Of a stretch of DNA of 64,000 nucleotides, positions 25,494 to 33,991 are shown piece after piece; position 1 is the first letter of the stretch, and each line of letters starts with the position of its first letter. The DNA is taken from NCBI GenBank assembly GCA_038874435.1, contig JAVZCK010000005.1, forward strand, positions 58,902 to 122,901. Direction: 5' to 3'. The DNA comes from Thermoplasmata archaeon (GTDB taxonomy: Archaea; Thermoplasmatota; Thermoplasmata; Lutacidiplasmatales; SKW197). The translations under genes were made by a program, and so were the position numbers. The notes beneath the pieces are model-generated. The model worked only from the letters and a program-made list of their open reading frames with translations, was not told the origin of the DNA and did no database searches.

Positions 25494-25566
25494 TGCCGAG
25501 GGAGGGAGTTGAACCCCCAAAATGCAGATCTGCAGTCTGCCGCATTAGCCGCTCTGCCACCTCGGC
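25494..25566 (-). tRNA. tRNA-Cys (GCA)
   Basis: A 73-base intronless tRNA: acceptor GCCGAGG/CCTCGGC, anticodon arm GCAGA-CTGCAGA-TCTGC with anticodon GCA, T-arm GGGGG-TTCAACT-CCCTC. The discriminator base (25494 on the complement) is A. tRNA-Cys nearly always has U73, an identity element for cysteinyl-tRNA synthetase, so this base is odd. Confidence 0.92.
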
Positions 25567-25627
25567 ATCAAGCAGGAGAATACATCTCCAAATAATAAAT
25601 TTTTGTGAGGTGCAAGACCTAAGTTCT

Positions 25628-26242
25628 TCAAGATTTTCTGCTCACAATGTAGACACTGATACCTCTAAGAAAAATGGAGGAAGGAAAGGGAGAAAACAGG
25701 GACTGGATTTCTGCTAACTTCAAGCTGTGCCTCACAGCTTCTTCTAGAATTCCGTATTCCTCTTCTTTTTTACAGATTTCTGGCAATATTGAAAGGCCCT
25801 CGTAATATGTGTCTGAAAAGAACATCTTTCCGCCAGCATGCAGAACGCGATAGCACTCCTTGAGAAATTTCTTTATGTTAGGAACAACCTTTAGAAAGCC
25901 CCTGCACACAATCACATCAAACTCTTCATCTGAGAATGGAAGAGCCATCGCGTCGCCCAGAACAAACTCTAGATTTTTACGATCATACTTCTCTGCTCTC
26001 TTTTTTGCATAGTCCACCATCTCTTCCGATAGATCGACGCCTATTATTCTTGCCTTCTTCCATCGTTCCGCTAGTAAACAGGTAAGCACACCAGGTCCAG
26101 ATGCCACATCTAACACCCTAACCGGAACAAACACATTTGCAGTGATAAAATCTGCAAACACAGAATAGACCTCCTCACATTTCTCTGGAGTATCCATTCT
26201 CTGGATGTATGCTTTCGGATCAAATTTGCAAAAATCCTTCAT
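25628..26242 (-). CDS. Class I SAM-dependent methyltransferase
   Basis: About 204 residues with the Rossmann methyltransferase signatures: motif I VLDVASGPGVLTCLLAE, motif II IIGVDLSEEMVDYAKKRA, motif III VLGDAMALPFSDEEFDVIVCRGF and post-motif 'LKECYRVLHAGGKMFFSDT'. This is the UbiE/Methyltransf_11 type; the substrate is unknown. ATG 26242 begins one base after the S-adenosylhomocysteine hydrolase stop; an earlier TTG would overlap that gene. Its neighbour removes the product inhibitor of methyltransferases. Confidence 0.8.
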   Translation of the reverse strand: MKDFCKFDPKAYIQRMDTPEKCEEVYSVFADFITANVFVPVRVLDVASGPGVLTCLLAERWKKARIIGVDLSEEMVDYAKKRAEKYDRKNLEFVLGDAMALPFSDEEFDVIVCRGFLKVVPNIKKFLKECYRVLHAGGKMFFSDTYYEGLSILPEICKKEEEYGILEEAVRHSLKLAEIQSLFSPFPSSIFLRGISVYIVSRKS

Positions 26243-26243
26243 C

Positions 26244-27461
26244 CTATGTACCCTCTCGCCAGGACTCAAGATAATGCTTCTGAGCTTTTGTCAGATGATC
26301 TATCTCTATACCCAGCTCCTTCAATTTAAGGAACGCTACCTTCTCATCTATTTCGTTTGGTACTGGATAAACTTTTGCCTCCAGATTCTCATGCTCAGCT
26401 GCCAGTTCCTCTGCACATAATGCTTGAATCGCAAAACTAAGGTCCATTATCTCTACTGGATGACCCTGCCCTGCAACCAAATTCACAAGCCGCCCTTCTG
26501 CGAGGAGATACACTTTTTTTAGGTTTGGAAGTGTGTATTCCACTGTATGCTCTCGAACCTCTCTTTTCTGAATCGCTATTTTCTCAATCTTTGCTCTGGG
26601 AATTTCAACATCAAAATGCCCTGCATTAGCTAACACCAGACCATTCTTAGCCTTCAGAAGCTGTTTGACAGTAACTACATCTTTGCAGCCAGTAGCTGTG
26701 ATAACAAAATCTGCTTCCTCTATTGCTCTTTCCATGGACATTACTCTGAATCCATCCATTCTCGCCTCAATCGCCTTGACAGGATCAACCTCAGTCACAA
26801 TTACATCAGCACCCAGACCTCTTGCACGCATCGCAATTCCTCTGCCACACCACCCATATCCAGCAACAACTACGGTTTTGCCTGCAATCAGTAGATTTGT
26901 GGCTGAGAAAATTCCGTCGAATGTGCTCTGGCCTGTGCCATAACGGTTATCAAAGAGATGTTTCATTTTTGCATCGTTTACATCAAAAACTGGGAACTGG
27001 AGAATTTTCTCCTTTTCCATCGCTCGCAGACGCTGCACTCCTGTGGTTGTCTCCTCGTTAGCACCTCTTATATTATCTAACAACTCTCTTCTTTCAGTGT
27101 GAACAAGCTTTATTAGGTCTGCACCATCATCTATCAGAATGTCTGGCTCTATGTCAAGGACTTTGTGCAAGGCCTCGTAATACTCGTTTGTGGTCTCAAA
27201 CTTTCGCGCATAACATTTTATTCCGTTCATTTCAGAAAGCGATGCAGCTACGGGTGGATCTGTAGTAAGTGGATTGCATGATGTGATTGCAATTTCAGCT
27301 CCTGCAGAAGCTAAAGTTATTGCAAGAGCAGCTGTTTTTGCTTCCACATGCAATGCCATGGCAATCTTTTTCCCTTTCAGAAACCCACTTTTCCTCATTT
27401 GCTCTCTAACTTCTGCCAACACTCTCATGTGCGTTAGTGCCCACTCAATTCGCTTATGCAT
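26244..27461 (-). CDS. ahcY: S-adenosylhomocysteine hydrolase
   Basis: A 405-residue NAD-dependent enzyme that splits S-adenosylhomocysteine into adenosine and homocysteine, keeping methylation reactions going. Visible: MALHVEAKTAALA, ITSCNPLTTDPPVAASL, DDGADL, RYGTGQSTFDGI, the NAD-binding GKTVVVAGYGWCGRGIAMRARGLGA and VITATGCKDVV, GHFDVEI and the C-terminal LAAEHENL..VYPVP. It lacks the longer eukaryotic insertions, as is typical of archaea and thermophilic bacteria. It is in an operon with the gene before and after it. Confidence 0.95.
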   Translation of the reverse strand: MHKRIEWALTHMRVLAEVREQMRKSGFLKGKKIAMALHVEAKTAALAITLASAGAEIAITSCNPLTTDPPVAASLSEMNGIKCYARKFETTNEYYEALHKVLDIEPDILIDDGADLIKLVHTERRELLDNIRGANEETTTGVQRLRAMEKEKILQFPVFDVNDAKMKHLFDNRYGTGQSTFDGIFSATNLLIAGKTVVVAGYGWCGRGIAMRARGLGADVIVTEVDPVKAIEARMDGFRVMSMERAIEEADFVITATGCKDVVTVKQLLKAKNGLVLANAGHFDVEIPRAKIEKIAIQKREVREHTVEYTLPNLKKVYLLAEGRLVNLVAGQGHPVEIMDLSFAIQALCAEELAAEHENLEAKVYPVPNEIDEKVAFLKLKELGIEIDHLTKAQKHYLESWREGT

Positions 27462-27794
27462 TTATGCCACCGCTAGAGGCGTACCTATCAAAGGCAGGAG
27501 AAAATGCCGTAAAGCTACCATTGTTTCCCTATCTCTCCCCTTAACTTCCAGCGAACCATTTTCAAATTTAAAATTGAGCTTAAATTCCTTCTCTTCTTCC
27601 TCTATCTCAATCGCAGAAATCTCTCTTAATGGGACCTCATACCATTTATTTGCATCGTTCTCTGACACCAGAACGCTTGTAGTAGAAAGATATAGTTCGC
27701 CTTTCTTCCACACAACACTCAACACGGGGTTAAGCGAAGAAAATACAACATTGAAAGCGACTGGTTGCATTTTTTTAAGCACCATACCCACCAT
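27462..27794 (-). CDS. Unknown small protein, PH-like/CheF-like pattern
   Basis: 110 residues, mostly beta strands followed by one C-terminal helix (ETMVALRHFLLPLI). The segment GELYLSTTSVLVSE...WYEVPLREISAIEI...FKLNFKFENGSLEVKG resembles pleckstrin-like domains of the kind found in archaeal CheF and other small 'W..IPL.DI..IE' proteins. The resemblance is weak. ATG 27794 follows a TATA box by about 35 bases. It leads the operon with ahcY and the methyltransferase. Confidence 0.55.
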   Translation of the reverse strand: MVGMVLKKMQPVAFNVVFSSLNPVLSVVWKKGELYLSTTSVLVSENDANKWYEVPLREISAIEIEEEEKEFKLNFKFENGSLEVKGRDRETMVALRHFLLPLIGTPLAVA

Positions 27795-27823
27795 GGTATC
27801 TCCATCTCTCCCAATATTGTATC

Positions 27824-27833
27824 CTATATAAAA
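27824..27833 (-). promoter_or_regulatory. TATA box of the ahcY operon
   Basis: On the minus strand TTTTATATAG is centred about 34 bases before ATG 27794, predicting a leader of about ten bases. Confidence 0.55.
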
Positions 27834-27882
27834 TTTTGCCCGGAAATTTTACAAACACCAGAAAGTTTCGTGCAGAAAAATG

Positions 27883-27954
27883 TGGACCGGGCGAGATTTG
27901 AACTCGCGACCTCTCGCATGCCAAGCGAGCGATCTTCCACTGATCTACCGGCCC
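27883..27954 (-). tRNA. tRNA-Ala (GGC)
   Basis: A 72-base intronless tRNA: acceptor GGGCCGG pairs with CCGGTCC, including the G3-U70 wobble that marks alanine tRNAs; anticodon arm CTCGC-TTGGCAT-GCGAG with anticodon GGC; T-loop GTTCAAATC; discriminator A. CCA is not encoded. Confidence 0.96.
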
Positions 27955-28039
27955 TGCAGTATTGCAGAAATCAAATGGAATATTAAAGATTGTGGTGGAA
28001 TAACCTTTAATACCTCTCTCCTTTTGCATTCTGAGGAAA

Positions 28040-29566
28040 ATGCTTGCAAGAAAGACCGTGTTCGTCATATTAAAAGAAGGTATTGCTGGCACCTTGGGTT
28101 TCATCACACTGTTTTTTGTGGCTAGATTCATGGGGGCTGAACCACTGGGTGTGGCAAGTTTCGCCCTTGCCTTTGTAAATGTTTTCAACATAATTGCAGA
28201 CATGGGCTTTAATTCTGCCCATGTGAAACGGGTCTCAGAAAAGATAGATACAAACAATTGCATCGCAGTTTACATCCGATTCAAAATTATTCTCACCATT
28301 TCAGCGCTTGGAATTCTTATTGGTTTTCTGGCGCTTTTAGAAGTGTTTCACATCAACTTCTACGATTCTACCTATCCCGAAGTGATTTACATAATGATCG
28401 GTTACTTCATGATAGTCCAGATAATGTCAATTCCAAAATACACATACGATGCAAAGCTCCAGATTTACAGAGGCCAGATTAGTGCATTAGCTGGGGTTGT
28501 GGCAAAGGACATTCTTGTAATCGGGGCCGCTGTGCTAATGACAATTGGTCCTTATACAGTAGTGCAGAAGGGCATGGCACTTGCAGCTGGTTACTTGATT
28601 GAAGTGCTTGTAGCAGCAGTCATTCTCTATGTTTTCTTTATCAGAGAGGAAAAAATTGGGGTTTATGACAAAAAAATTGCAAAGAGGTATTTGCAGTTTG
28701 CAATTCCGTTTTTTCCTGTAGCAATTTTTTCAATGCTGGCGATTAGCGCAGACCGTCTCACTATTGGGTATTTTTGGGACGCAAAGGAAGTGGGAGTTTA
28801 CACTGCAGTCCAGTCAATAGCAAACATGCTTGTGGTAGTCCAGAGTGCAGTAACCCTCGTACTCTTCCCAGCAGTTTCCTCTGAACATAAAGGCGGCAAC
28901 ATAAAAGAAATTGTGCGTTTAACAAGAGATGCAATAAAATACATTCTTCTTGTGCTGATGCCAGTGGGTGCAGGAATTACTGTTTTCAGTGCTGACATTA
29001 TCCATGTGATTCTCTCAGATGAGTTCCTGATTGCAGAATACTGCTTTATTTTTCTCACATGGTATTACATTCTATTTTCTGTGAGCAACACCGCTGCAGT
29101 AACTATTGGGGGCACAGATAGACCAAAGCTGGGTGCAAGAATTACTCTTGTTTCCGCGGTATCTAACATCCTGCTGAATTTTGTTTTTGTGCCCTTCTGG
29201 GGCGCCACTGGAGCTGCACTCGCGACCCTGCTCTCGGGTACTGTCTACTTCGTAATGGCTGCGTACTTCTCAAGAAAGGTGCTTAATGCCAATATTCTGC
29301 CGGTTTCTGGTGTTAAAATTCTGGTGGCGGGTGCAATAACAACATTGGTTTTTTATGGCATAAAGCATGCATTTTTACCTGCACCCACAGAAATGAGAAT
29401 TTATGTGCTTGTGCCCATACTCATCGGAGTCCTTGGCCTTTTCTTGCTCCTGCTCCACCTCTTTGGAGAGTTCGGTAAGAAAGAAATTGAGTTTTTCAAG
29501 AAAGCCAGTCACATAAAGGAAATGGGAAAAGGGATAAAAGAGGAAATCAGGATTAAAAGAAAATAA
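28040..29566 (+). CDS. Polysaccharide/lipid-linked oligosaccharide flippase
   Basis: A 508-residue multi-pass membrane protein (about 14 helices) of the MOP superfamily RfbX/Wzx-like group, which flips lipid-linked sugars across the membrane. N-terminal LKEGIAGTLGFITLFFVARFMGAEPLGVASFALAF and the internal ISADRLTIGYFWDAKEVGVYTAVQSI are family-typical. AGG lies a few bases before ATG 28040. It may serve N-glycosylation of the many Asn-rich surface proteins in this window, or an exopolysaccharide. No glycosyltransferases are adjacent. Confidence 0.85.
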   Translation: MLARKTVFVILKEGIAGTLGFITLFFVARFMGAEPLGVASFALAFVNVFNIIADMGFNSAHVKRVSEKIDTNNCIAVYIRFKIILTISALGILIGFLALLEVFHINFYDSTYPEVIYIMIGYFMIVQIMSIPKYTYDAKLQIYRGQISALAGVVAKDILVIGAAVLMTIGPYTVVQKGMALAAGYLIEVLVAAVILYVFFIREEKIGVYDKKIAKRYLQFAIPFFPVAIFSMLAISADRLTIGYFWDAKEVGVYTAVQSIANMLVVVQSAVTLVLFPAVSSEHKGGNIKEIVRLTRDAIKYILLVLMPVGAGITVFSADIIHVILSDEFLIAEYCFIFLTWYYILFSVSNTAAVTIGGTDRPKLGARITLVSAVSNILLNFVFVPFWGATGAALATLLSGTVYFVMAAYFSRKVLNANILPVSGVKILVAGAITTLVFYGIKHAFLPAPTEMRIYVLVPILIGVLGLFLLLLHLFGEFGKKEIEFFKKASHIKEMGKGIKEEIRIKRK

Positions 29567-29574
29567 TCTGTGAA

Positions 29575-30129
29575 CTACTTCGCCACGAAAATATGGTACT
29601 TTTCTTTTGGGTTTTCAAGTTCAAGCTTGATTCTGTCAGCAATTAGTTTATCTGGTGCATGAATTTTCACACGATTTGTTATGTCTTGGAATGATGTAAA
29701 AGGACCTTTCTTTCTTTCCTCAACAATTGCCCACATTGTTTTCTTCCCAAGCCCTGGCAAGAGTTCAAGCATGTGAAACCTTGTTGTGATGGGCTGTGCT
29801 GTATTGTAAAAATCCACAAATCTCTTTTCCTGCTCCTTGACAATCTGGAGAATCACATATGGAAGCTCAACCTGAGCAGTAGGCGTGAGTTCCTCAAAAC
29901 CGATTCTTCTTTTTATTTGGTGAATTTCCTTTCTCTTCTCCATGTCCTTGCCTATATAAACTCGGTCTCCTATAGATGGAGTAACATTTGGTTTGATTAT
30001 TAGCTCAAACAATTTGAATTCCATGTCTCCTATAGCTAGAGCAAGTGGTTCCTTCTTTATTCGCTTGTCATCGTATCTTCCCTGAGGCAAAAAGTCAAGA
30101 ATGTAAGCGTATTCCTCATATCGCTCCAT
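29575..30129 (-). CDS. DUF655 RNA-binding-like protein
   Basis: 184 residues, matching archaeal DUF655: EYAYILDFLPQGR near the N-terminus, an S1/OB-like domain with VGDRVYIG-type strand (SIGDRVYIGK), and a C-terminal helix-hairpin-helix domain (LELLPGLGKKTMWAIVEERKKGPFTSFQDI). In many euryarchaea it follows RpoF and precedes the rRNA dimethylase KsgA; here the first part of that order is kept (L21e-RpoF-DUF655). A role in RNA metabolism is inferred. Confidence 0.88.
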   Translation of the reverse strand: MERYEEYAYILDFLPQGRYDDKRIKKEPLALAIGDMEFKLFELIIKPNVTPSIGDRVYIGKDMEKRKEIHQIKRRIGFEELTPTAQVELPYVILQIVKEQEKRFVDFYNTAQPITTRFHMLELLPGLGKKTMWAIVEERKKGPFTSFQDITNRVKIHAPDKLIADRIKLELENPKEKYHIFVAK

Positions 30130-30152
30130 TTCTCATCTCCCCGTGATTTTAT

Positions 30153-30470
30153 TTATTTCTTTGAAATATACTTTTTCACTATTTCTAGGGCTGTAGAGAC
30201 CCTGTTTTCATCAACATCCGACTCTTTCTGAAGAACCGCTCTTACCTCTTCAGGTGTGGCAGGTAAAATATCCGCAAGTTTCACTGATACCTCCTCTGAA
30301 AATTTTGCTTCAATCAATTCCTCGACCAGTTTTTTTGCATCCTTTGCATCCAATTTTGTGAAGTTACCAGCATGTTCTCTTGCCGCACTTGAAAACCTGC
30401 CCAACTCCCTTGTATTCGCCTCTGCATCCAAATAATCCTTTACCTCTGCAAGTGTAAGATATTTGCGCAT
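30153..30470 (-). CDS. rpoF: RNA polymerase subunit F (Rpb4)
   Basis: 105 residues: YLTLAEVKDYL, then LDAKDAKKLVEELIEAKFSEEVSVKLADILPATPEEVRAVLQKE, the conserved archaeal Rpb4 pattern with the DILP..PEEVR HRDC-like domain. With RpoE it forms the polymerase stalk. ATG 30470 is preferred: AGGTGA is five bases upstream, and GTG 30479 overlaps it. The gene follows L21e directly. Confidence 0.92.
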   Translation of the reverse strand: MRKYLTLAEVKDYLDAEANTRELGRFSSAAREHAGNFTKLDAKDAKKLVEELIEAKFSEEVSVKLADILPATPEEVRAVLQKESDVDENRVSTALEIVKKYISKK

Positions 30471-30479
30471 AAATTTCAC

Positions 30480-30776
30480 CTATTCAGAAACCCTCTTCAG
30501 GTGCTGAGGTGCACAGATTACCTGCTTTAACTTCTTGCCTTCTCTTACTTGCACCAGGTAGCATCTTCCCTGAACACCGACGATTGTACCAGTAAGCCCA
30601 TGAAATCTAGGATGGGGCATACCTTCTGGTGAGCTTGGCTCAAGATGGATTGCTGCCTTTTCTCCTATCTCAAATTTCTGAAGATAGTGTGTGATAGGAG
30701 GCATACCTTTCTCTCTTGGTTTTTTTCTCAAGATTCCTCTTGTTCTGCACCTTATTCCTTTCGACGCCTTTACCAT
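30480..30776 (-). CDS. rpl21e: Ribosomal protein L21e
   Basis: A 98-residue protein of the large subunit. Family motifs SKGIRCRTRGILRKKPREKG, GEKAAIHLEPSSPEGMPHPRFHGLTGTIVGVQGRCYLVQV and HLKRV are complete. The order Pus10-L21e-RpoF-DUF655 is common in euryarchaea. Confidence 0.96.
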   Translation of the reverse strand: MVKASKGIRCRTRGILRKKPREKGMPPITHYLQKFEIGEKAAIHLEPSSPEGMPHPRFHGLTGTIVGVQGRCYLVQVREGKKLKQVICAPQHLKRVSE

Positions 30777-30778
30777 GT

Positions 30779-32002
30779 TTATTCCTCCAGCTTATCGTTT
30801 ATCCAGATTACATCAAGAGTATGCACTCTGCATGGCACACCTGTGAGTTCCGCAACACTAGGTGTTGTTCGACCCTGATCTCCAGATACGAATTCTTTCA
30901 CGTAGGTTCCAGCATCGCATTCAATCTCAAGCTGAGCAGTGTTTTCCCGCAGCCAGCAGAGCTTTATGTCATGGATTCTTCTCTTTCTTGTGAGGTCAGA
31001 TCGCCTATGTAACACTCGGTTAGGAGTTTTCTGATATATATCCTTTTCCCTTAATTCCTTGACTGCCATCTCGAGTTTGTCTAGCTCAATCTTGGACTCG
31101 AATTCAACCACTGCCTGATACCTTTTTGTAGCTTTTTCCTCCTTGATTTTCTCCACCAGTTTACCGCTTACTAGTTTTAGACCTTCTACTTCCACAAACC
31201 CTTTTGCAAATTCATTTATTTCCTTTTCGAGTTTTTCAAGACAAAGCGTTCTTTTCACTGGCTCCCGTATCTCAAGAACAAAAGGCCTGCCATTACCCAA
31301 CATTCTCACATCAATGTCCTCTCTTCCCATCCCATGGAAGAAATGCTCCTTGCCATTTGTGGCTTCCATTACCTTGGCTGCAATTAGTTCCTGAACACTC
31401 GTCTCATACATTTTTCCTTTCCCATTGCACCTCTTACAACCCTTTCCCCTACAGACCTTGCAGAGCCAACGCGTCTGTGGAATCTCCCTTGAAAATTTCC
31501 TGTATCTGCCGAACAAAAATAAGGGTCGGACTTCCAGTGTTGCAGTATCAAATCTTGTATCTAAAATAATGACACAATCTGGCTCTGAAAATTCAGCGTC
31601 TTTTCCTGTTAACTCAGAGATCTTTTTGCCTACTTCTCTATTAAACTCTAGCTTGATACTCTCTGCTTTTGTGGCTCCTGTCTCAAGAACAATTTTTTCC
31701 TCTTTCGCAAGGATTTCTTCGTCAAATCTAGAACCAACGAGAAATGTATTCCATTCTACTGTATCTAGCAACTCCACTGCAATTTGTGCATAGTGCTCAA
31801 TTCTACCAAAGATTCCATGGCAGAGTTCACAATTTTCTGGTAAAACAAAGTTGTTTCTCATTTCTGCTGCGATTAACTCTGCTCTTTGGGGGTTAGTATA
31901 ACCAGTGCCCTCTCTCCCGAACATCCTGCCCAGACAGTGCGGACATAATTTCCAAGCTTTGAGTTTTTCAGAAACCCTTCTACTGGGTGTGTCAAGAAAC
32001 AT
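30779..32002 (-). CDS. pus10: tRNA pseudouridine synthase Pus10
   Basis: A 407-residue enzyme that makes pseudouridine 54 (and often 55) in the tRNA T-loop. The N-terminal zinc motifs CPHC and CELC are present, followed by a THUMP-like domain and the catalytic domain with GREDIDVRMLGNGRPFVLEI and the HRRSDLTRKRR motif that should carry the catalytic Asp, then SGDQGRTTPSVAELTGVPC. A second zinc pair lies in the middle (CKVCRGKGCKRCNG). It is two bases from L21e. Confidence 0.93.
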   Translation of the reverse strand: MFLDTPSRRVSEKLKAWKLCPHCLGRMFGREGTGYTNPQRAELIAAEMRNNFVLPENCELCHGIFGRIEHYAQIAVELLDTVEWNTFLVGSRFDEEILAKEEKIVLETGATKAESIKLEFNREVGKKISELTGKDAEFSEPDCVIILDTRFDTATLEVRPLFLFGRYRKFSREIPQTRWLCKVCRGKGCKRCNGKGKMYETSVQELIAAKVMEATNGKEHFFHGMGREDIDVRMLGNGRPFVLEIREPVKRTLCLEKLEKEINEFAKGFVEVEGLKLVSGKLVEKIKEEKATKRYQAVVEFESKIELDKLEMAVKELREKDIYQKTPNRVLHRRSDLTRKRRIHDIKLCWLRENTAQLEIECDAGTYVKEFVSGDQGRTTPSVAELTGVPCRVHTLDVIWINDKLEE

Positions 32003-32005
32003 TTC

Positions 32006-32230
32006 TCACATCACAGTAGTAACTTCATACCGAATCTGTGTACCCTTCAGAGATTTGTGCATCTTGCTTATGAGTTTTAACACATCGTCCATCTTTGCTT
32101 GCTTCTTCCACTTGTATTGGAAATCATGCATTCCAAATGCCTCTTCAAATCCCAACTCGTGCATTATCGGGACAATATCCTCTGGCGATGCACCTTCCGT
32201 GCTGAATATCATTCGAACATATGTTCTCAT
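32006..32230 (-). CDS. Conserved small archaeal-type protein
   Basis: 74 residues with a beta-alpha-beta-like pattern: MRTYVRMIFSTEGASPEDIVPIMHELGF, then KWKKQAKMDDVLKLISKMHKSLKGTQIRYEVTTV. The pattern looks like a compact ferredoxin-like fold, but no family is recognised. A TATA-like ATTTATAG lies about 34 bases before ATG 32230, so it leads the Pus10-L21e-RpoF-DUF655 operon. Confidence 0.6.
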   Translation of the reverse strand: MRTYVRMIFSTEGASPEDIVPIMHELGFEEAFGMHDFQYKWKKQAKMDDVLKLISKMHKSLKGTQIRYEVTTVM

Positions 32231-32353
32231 GGACTACACCAACTATAGGAAATACATGATACTATAAATCCTTTCGCCTCAGGTATTGCTGTTGCCATAT
32301 CTCCCCGTTATGAGGTGTAATCTAAGCAGCGATGCCAATGCCTTGCAAAAAAA

Positions 32354-32361
32354 TTATATAT
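32354..32361 (+). promoter_or_regulatory. TATA box of the S13 operon
   Basis: TTATATAT is about 54 bases before the TTG start, so a leader of roughly 29 bases holding GGAGGT is expected. It drives S13-S4-S11-RpoD and probably the genes after them. Confidence 0.55.
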
Positions 32362-32411
32362 TACTCCCATTTAAATATGGCAACACAGACAAATTAACGG
32401 AGGTTATTATC

Positions 32412-33008
32412 TTGGCTCCTGAAGAACAGACCAAAGAACCTAAAGAAAAGAAAGGCAAGAAAAAAGAGAAAGAACCGAAGCCAGAGGAAACAAAAAAATC
32501 TGCTAAAGAGAAAGGATTAAAACCGGATTTCAAGTACATTGTTCGTTTAGTAAATACCGACATTTCTGGCTTGAAAAGCGTACTGATGGGGCTTACCCAG
32601 ATAAAGGGTATAGGCATCAGAACCGCTCATTCAATTCTGAATACGACAACTCTTCCAAAATTTGAGAAAATAGGCAACCTTACAGACGAGCAGATAACCA
32701 TGCTGGAAGAAACAATTCAGAATTATTGCAGGAACGGACCAGAATGGGCACTCAATCGCCAAAGAGATTTTGCGACTGGAGACAGTTTTCATCTGCTCGG
32801 CACTGACCTTGACCTCAGTAGACTTGAAGATATAAACATGCTGAAAATGATTCGTTGCTACAGAGGCGTTCGACATGAAAAGGGAAAGAAAGTCCGTGGC
32901 CAGAGGACTGCTAATCATGGTAGGAAAGGTATAACTGTCGGAGTCGCAAAGAAACCTGGGGCAAAAGCACCAGCTCAACCCGCACAGTCAGGTGGTGAAA
33001 AGAAATAG
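32412..33008 (+). CDS. rps13: Ribosomal protein S13
   Basis: About 198 residues. The S13 core runs from FKYIVRLVNTDISG to HEKGKKVRGQRTANHGRKGITVGV and includes the HhH motif LTQIKGIGIRTAHSIL. A Lys/Glu-rich extension of about 45 residues precedes it. TTG 32412 is chosen over farther starts because GGAGGT is seven bases upstream and the longer frame would cross the promoter. The C-terminal tail (KAPAQPAQSGGEKK) is also low-complexity. Confidence 0.92.
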   Translation: MAPEEQTKEPKEKKGKKKEKEPKPEETKKSAKEKGLKPDFKYIVRLVNTDISGLKSVLMGLTQIKGIGIRTAHSILNTTTLPKFEKIGNLTDEQITMLEETIQNYCRNGPEWALNRQRDFATGDSFHLLGTDLDLSRLEDINMLKMIRCYRGVRHEKGKKVRGQRTANHGRKGITVGVAKKPGAKAPAQPAQSGGEKK

Positions 33009-33021
33009 ATGAGGTGATTAA

Positions 33022-33600
33022 ATGGGCGACCCGAAAAAACCCAGAAAAAAGTTTGAGAAACCATCACATCCCTGGATAATCGAAAGGATTCAGGAAGAAA
33101 ACGAACTTGTAAAGAATTATGGCCTCAAGAACAAGCGAGAGGTGTGGAAAGCAGAATCTTTGCTGAGAAACTGGAGAAGGCAGGCAAGGGACCTCCAGGC
33201 AAGAATCAGAAGGAAGGAGGCACAAGCAGAGGTTGAAATGAAGAATTTGTTCGGCAAACTCCAGAATCTTGGAATTCTAACAATGGAAAATCCCACACTT
33301 GATGATGTACTTGCTCTTGACATTGAAAAAATTTTAAGCAGGAGGCTGGAAACCCTCGTTTATACAAAGGGTCTGGCTAGCTCCTACCGGCAGGCACGAC
33401 AACTCATTGTCCATGGCCACATTGCAGTTAATGGACACAAAGTGACCGTGCCAAGCTATCTCGTGAAGAAGAGCGAGGAGCCAACCATCCAGTATCTACA
33501 GAGCTCGCCATTAAATGACCCAATGCACCCCTGCAGGCCTAAATTACGGGAAGAAAAAGAGCAAAAGAAGGAGGTAAAGGAGGTGACACCAAATGCCTAA
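33022..33600 (+). CDS. rps4: Ribosomal protein S4
   Basis: A 192-residue small-subunit protein: [29 protein letters not shown], then the S4 RNA-binding domain [49 protein letters not shown] is well placed before ATG 33022. It lies 13 bases after S13 and overlaps S11. Confidence 0.97.
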   Translation: MGDPKKPRKKFEKPSHPWIIERIQEENELVKNYGLKNKREVWKAESLLRNWRRQARDLQARIRRKEAQAEVEMKNLFGKLQNLGILTMENPTLDDVLALDIEKILSRRLETLVYTKGLASSYRQARQLIVHGHIAVNGHKVTVPSYLVKKSEEPTIQYLQSSPLNDPMHPCRPKLREEKEQKKEVKEVTPNA

Positions 33601-33976
33601 AGTAGGAATTGCTCACATTTTCGCATCCTACAACGATATAATTATCACCATTACAGATATTACGGGTGCCGAAACCCTAGCTAGATGCTCAGGGGGAATG
33701 GTAGTAAAGGCAGATAGAGAGGAAGGTTCTCCCTATGCAGCAATGAAGGCAACTGAGAGGGCTGCTGAGATGGCAAAGGAGAAGGGTGTTGAACTTGTCC
33801 ATGTCAAAGTGAGGGCCCCTGGAGGTAACAAGAGTTTAACGCCTGGACCTGGTGCTCAGGCTGCAATAAGAGCATTGGCACGCTCTGGCCTAAAAATTGG
33901 AAGAATTGAAGATGTCACTCCTATTCCCCATGACGGTTGCAAGAAGAAAGGTGGAAGAAGGGGAAGAAGAGTATAA
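33593..33976 (+). CDS. rps11: Ribosomal protein S11
   Basis: 127 residues: [35 protein letters not shown], then [57 protein letters not shown], a complete S11. GGAGGTGA precedes ATG 33593 inside the S4 gene, an eight-base overlap. Confidence 0.97.
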   Translation: MPKVGIAHIFASYNDIIITITDITGAETLARCSGGMVVKADREEGSPYAAMKATERAAEMAKEKGVELVHVKVRAPGGNKSLTPGPGAQAAIRALARSGLKIGRIEDVTPIPHDGCKKKGGRRGRRV

Positions 33977-33991
33977 AGCAAGGTGGCTATA

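Noticed and set aside
25303..25560. N-terminal extension of the zinc-TPR gene through the palindromic element and tRNA-Cys
   Set aside because: It would code through a tRNA and four hairpins; a TATA box just before GTG 25302 marks a better start.
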